DNA of 15,260 nucleotides from Elusimicrobiota bacterium. Its GTDB lineage: Bacteria > Elusimicrobiota > Elusimicrobia > Elusimicrobiales > UBA9959. The position numbers were made by a program, and so were the translations under genes. Positions 12,903 through 15,260 of this stretch are shown here, in pieces. Under the pieces are notes generated by a model. It worked only from the letters and a program-made list of their open reading frames with translations. It was not told the DNA's origin and did no database searches. Positions within the stretch are counted from its first letter, which is position 1, and each line of letters begins with the position of its first letter. The DNA lies in assembly GCA_022703115.1 (NCBI GenBank), contig JAKLEK010000011.1, forward strand, positions 1 through 15,260, written 5' to 3'.

Positions 12903-14885
12903 TCACCTGAAAGAATAAGGGTCCGCGGTCACCTTCATCCGTACTTTCTTAGGCGGCTTCAGCCGTCTCAGCCGGGCGAGGCACTCGGCCAGCTCCTTTT
13001 CGCCCGGCAGCTTTACGAGATAAGACTCTTTCACCGTCCTCGACCGCTTTGGCTCGCCGAGAACTATCGGGCCCAGTATTTCCGCGCCCGCTTCTCCGGA
13101 GGCGCAGTCCAGGGAACGGAGCATTTCTTCCGAGAACGAGGATACGGCGGCGGCTTCGCCAGAAGAGATGGCCACGCTTATCAGCTCGGAAAAGGGGGGG
13201 TAGAAGAAGTTCTTCCTGGCTTCCAGTTCGTTCGCCGCGAACTTCATGTAATCCAGTCCGGGCAGAACGGAGAACACGTAGTGCCCCGGCTGCCGGGTCT
13301 GCACGATGAGCTCCGGGTCCGGAGCGAGAGTCCCGGACAGGGCCGCTCCGGCTTCCAGCAGGGTCTGGAATATCTTCTCGGAGGCCCTGAAATCGGCCGC
13401 CGAAAGCCCCGCGTCCGAGTCTACCACGCCCACGGCTCCGAGGTTGGGAAAGTCGTGGCCCCTGGCCAGCAGCCGCGTCCCCACGAGAACGTCGATCTCT
13501 CCGCGGCGGAAGCTCTCGTACACGAGACGGGCGTCCTTTACCGACCTGCGCACCACGTCCCCGTCGCAGCGGGCCACTCTGGCGCCGGGCAGCAACTTTT
13601 TCAGGTAGGCTTCGATCCTCTGAGTTCCGGCGCCGCTCTCCCGGAAGACCTTTCCGGAACAGGCCGGACAGATCTCCGGCATCGGCTCTTTCCTGCCGCA
13701 GCGGCGGCAGACGAACCTGGTCCCTTCAGGGTCCTTAAGCGTCCCCATCGGGACCCGGCAGCGTCCGCAGCGTTTTATCCAGCCGCAGTTGGCGCACGGC
13801 GCCAGGGAAGCGTACCCCTTCCGCCCGGCCAGCACCAGGGCCTGTTTTTTACCGGCGACCACTCCGGCTAGTTTTTCGCCGAGACGGGAGGACACCGGCT
13901 CCCAGCCGCGGGAGGTCATATCGACTATGGAGACTTTCGTCCTCTCCCGCGCGGCCGCGGGCAGGGCGTTCCAGCTGAAGCGCCCGCTCCCGGCGCGGGC
14001 ATACGCTTCCATAGAGGGAGCGGCGCTGGCCAGGACCACGCGGGTTCCGTGGTATGAGGCCCGCTTCAGCAGCAGTTCGCGCGCGTGGAAATTCGGTTCC
14101 TGCTCCTCGGCCTTGTATATGTCGTCCTGCTCCTCGTCGATCAGGGCCAGATCGAGGCGGCCGAAAGGAAGGAAAGCGGCCGAACGCGCGCCCAGGACCA
14201 CCCGCGTCGTCCCGTTCTTTACTCCGTGCCAGGCGGCCCGGCGCTGCGCGGGGGAGAGCCGGCTGTGCCATACGGCGAAGGACTCCGGTTTTATGATCTT
14301 TCTAAGCCGTTCTTCCAACGGCGGTATCAGGTTCAGGTCGGGTACCAGGCAGAGGACCTGGCCGCCGCCCGTAACGGCTTTCCTGATCAGCTCGGAATAG
14401 ACCTCGTATCTTCCGTCCTGCGGCGGCCCGAACAGCACGTGCGCGGCGGCCCCGCCTCCGGAGAGACGCGAACATAGTTCCGCCAGGGGGCCTGACAGCC
14501 CTTCCCCGGACACGGCAGTCGGTCCCTCTCCGCCCGGCGGCAGGGCCGGCGGGAGGGGAGAGCCCATAAAAGGACCGAAAAAGCTTTCCACGGCCATTCC
14601 CACCGGAGCGTTCCACCGGTCCTGCATCCAGAAAGCTATCTCCGGCACGTCGTCTTTTATCGGAGGTTCCGCGTCCAGAAGGGCGTCGATAGTCTTTATT
14701 TCCTTTATTCCGGACAGGTCCGCGACGGAATCGTCGTGAAGCCGCATGATCATGCCGGCGGCGTTGCGAGGGCCGAACGGGGCGACGACCCGCAGGCCCG
14801 GCCGGGCGCAGGCGAGGATCCCATCCCCAACCCGGTAGGAAAAGGTGCGGCGGAGCGGTACGGGAAAAGCTATCTCGGCTATCAT
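12903..14885 (-). CDS. priA: PriA-like primosomal protein with degenerate helicase motifs
   Basis: PriA reloads the replicative helicase at stalled forks. This 660-residue version (E. coli 732) has the N-terminal 3'-DNA-binding domain (IAFPVPLRRTFSYRV, GLRVVAPFGPR, IKEIKTIDAL; 1-104). A Pro/Gly-rich linker of about 30 residues follows where a winged-helix domain would be expected, then a helicase-like core. All eight zinc cysteines are present (364, 367, 373, 376, 393, 396, 406, 409), with GAGTQRIEAYLKKLLP after them. The core motifs are eroded. Walker A reads GPPQDGRYEVY (153-163) instead of GVTGSGKTEVY. DEAH reads DEEQ (250-253). SATPS reads SAAPS (287-291). GHDFPN (476-481) is kept, but QVAGRAGR is replaced by EAGAALSG (511-518), removing both arginines. 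ATPase and helicase activity are therefore unlikely. Its start lies 28 bases after the UDG stop. Confidence 0.93.
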   Translation of the reverse strand: MIAEIAFPVPLRRTFSYRVGDGILACARPGLRVVAPFGPRNAAGMIMRLHDDSVADLSGIKEIKTIDALLDAEPPIKDDVPEIAFWMQDRWNAPVGMAVESFFGPFMGSPLPPALPPGGEGPTAVSGEGLSGPLAELCSRLSGGGAAAHVLFGPPQDGRYEVYSELIRKAVTGGGQVLCLVPDLNLIPPLEERLRKIIKPESFAVWHSRLSPAQRRAAWHGVKNGTTRVVLGARSAAFLPFGRLDLALIDEEQDDIYKAEEQEPNFHARELLLKRASYHGTRVVLASAAPSMEAYARAGSGRFSWNALPAAARERTKVSIVDMTSRGWEPVSSRLGEKLAGVVAGKKQALVLAGRKGYASLAPCANCGWIKRCGRCRVPMGTLKDPEGTRFVCRRCGRKEPMPEICPACSGKVFRESGAGTQRIEAYLKKLLPGARVARCDGDVVRRSVKDARLVYESFRRGEIDVLVGTRLLARGHDFPNLGAVGVVDSDAGLSAADFRASEKIFQTLLEAGAALSGTLAPDPELIVQTRQPGHYVFSVLPGLDYMKFAANELEARKNFFYPPFSELISVAISSGEAAAVSSFSEEMLRSLDCASGEAGAEILGPIVLGEPKRSRTVKESYLVKLPGEKELAECLARLRRLKPPKKVRMKVTADPYSFR

Positions 14886-14913
14886 ATCAGGCCGGAGGCC
14901 GGGAGCGTGCGTT

Positions 14914-15260
14914 TCATCCGTCCAGGAACGCTTTCAGCATTTTCATGTCTTCCCAGGTCTCCCGCTTAAGGTTCGGGTTCCGCAGCAGAGCGGCCGGGTG
15001 GTACGTAGGAAGGACGCGTATGGGCTGCCCGGGGCCGAAAAGGTCCACGGGGTAATCGTACCATTTGCCGCGCAGCGCGCTGACGCCCTGCGAAGAACCG
15101 AGCAGCACCCGGGTCGCCACCGATCCCAGCGTAACTATGCACTTCGGCCTTATCAGCAGCAGCTGGCGGTCCAGATAGGGGCGGCAGGCCGAGATCTCGT
15201 CCGGGGAAGGCGGCCGGTCGTTGCCGTGAGCTTCCGGGCTCTCCGGGTCCTTCATCGGAT
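14914..15260 (-). CDS. Family 4 uracil-DNA glycosylase, C-terminal part (partial)
   Basis: The reading frame enters from the window's right edge, so the N terminus is missing; the ATG at 15255 is internal, not the real start. The visible residues match the second half of family 4 (iron-sulfur) uracil-DNA glycosylases, which remove uracil from DNA in base excision repair. They include RPPSPDEISACRPYL with one cluster-ligand Cys, QLLLIRPKCIVTLGSVAT, LLG, LRGKWYDY, VLPTYHPAALLR with the active-site HPAALLR, and NPNLKRETWEDMKML. The segment just before RPPSPDE (DPESPEAHGND) looks a few residues longer than the common 'CRPPGNR' form. The stop lies 28 bases upstream of priA on the same strand, so the two DNA repair and restart genes are probably co-transcribed. 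Confidence 0.9.
   Translation of the reverse strand, partial: PMKDPESPEAHGNDRPPSPDEISACRPYLDRQLLLIRPKCIVTLGSVATRVLLGSSQGVSALRGKWYDYPVDLFGPGQPIRVLPTYHPAALLRNPNLKRETWEDMKMLKAFLDG

Noticed and set aside
12885..13871. 328-codon plus-strand frame opposite priA
   Set aside because: priA retains its zinc site and DNA-binding pattern in frame; the antisense frame has none.

Overview
The window is a GC-rich, tightly packed piece of a bacterial chromosome made almost entirely of housekeeping genes. I see no transposase, integrase, phage gene, CRISPR array or long repeat. No stretch over 300 bases lacks a gene; the longest gaps are 85, 95 and 116 bases. The bacterial nature is clear from bacterial-type AspRS with a GAD domain, MltG (peptidoglycan), PriA and a CCA-encoding bacterial tRNA-Ala. 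Despite the high GC, the genes use Ile ATA and Arg AGG freely. Gene content would fit a deep-branching Gram-negative group such as Elusimicrobiota, but that is a low-confidence guess from general resemblance; no marker here settles it.

Layout. (1) Plus strand, 1-5005: the 3' end of a protein with a cut-short GGDEF-like domain, then aspS (Asp-tRNA synthetase), lipA (lipoyl synthase), a YciC/DUF975-like membrane protein and a B12-domain radical SAM protein. lipA and the membrane gene overlap by ATGA, and the spacing suggests one operon. (2) Convergent to this, an HD-domain hydrolase (minus, 5010-5564). It shares a short AT-rich divergent promoter region with an MFS exporter (plus, 5660-7057). 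(3) Minus strand, 12786 down to 7042: tyrS, a FecR-domain exported protein, thpR, mltG, tRNA-Ala(CGC), a small beta-rich unknown protein and asnS. Gaps are 47 bases or less, with two ATGA overlaps, so this may be one long transcription unit combining translation, RNA and cell-wall genes. (4) Minus strand, 15260 to 12903: the 3' part of a family 4 uracil-DNA glycosylase and priA. They are separated from tyrS by a GC hairpin, an AT-rich promoter-like stretch and a U-tailed hairpin that looks like an intrinsic terminator.

The most notable item is PriA. It keeps its N-terminal DNA-binding region and all eight zinc cysteines, but it lacks the room for a winged-helix domain and has lost the Walker A Lys/Thr, the DEAH His, the SAT Thr and both arginines of GRAGR. 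It is predicted to be a pseudohelicase: a DNA-binding restart scaffold without ATPase activity. Other points worth a look are an AspRS with the His-Gly-Gly signature of non-discriminating enzymes although AsnRS is encoded nearby, an orphan cobalamin-type radical SAM protein beside lipA, and the hairpin between priA and tyrS. I do not see a clearly new multi-gene system.
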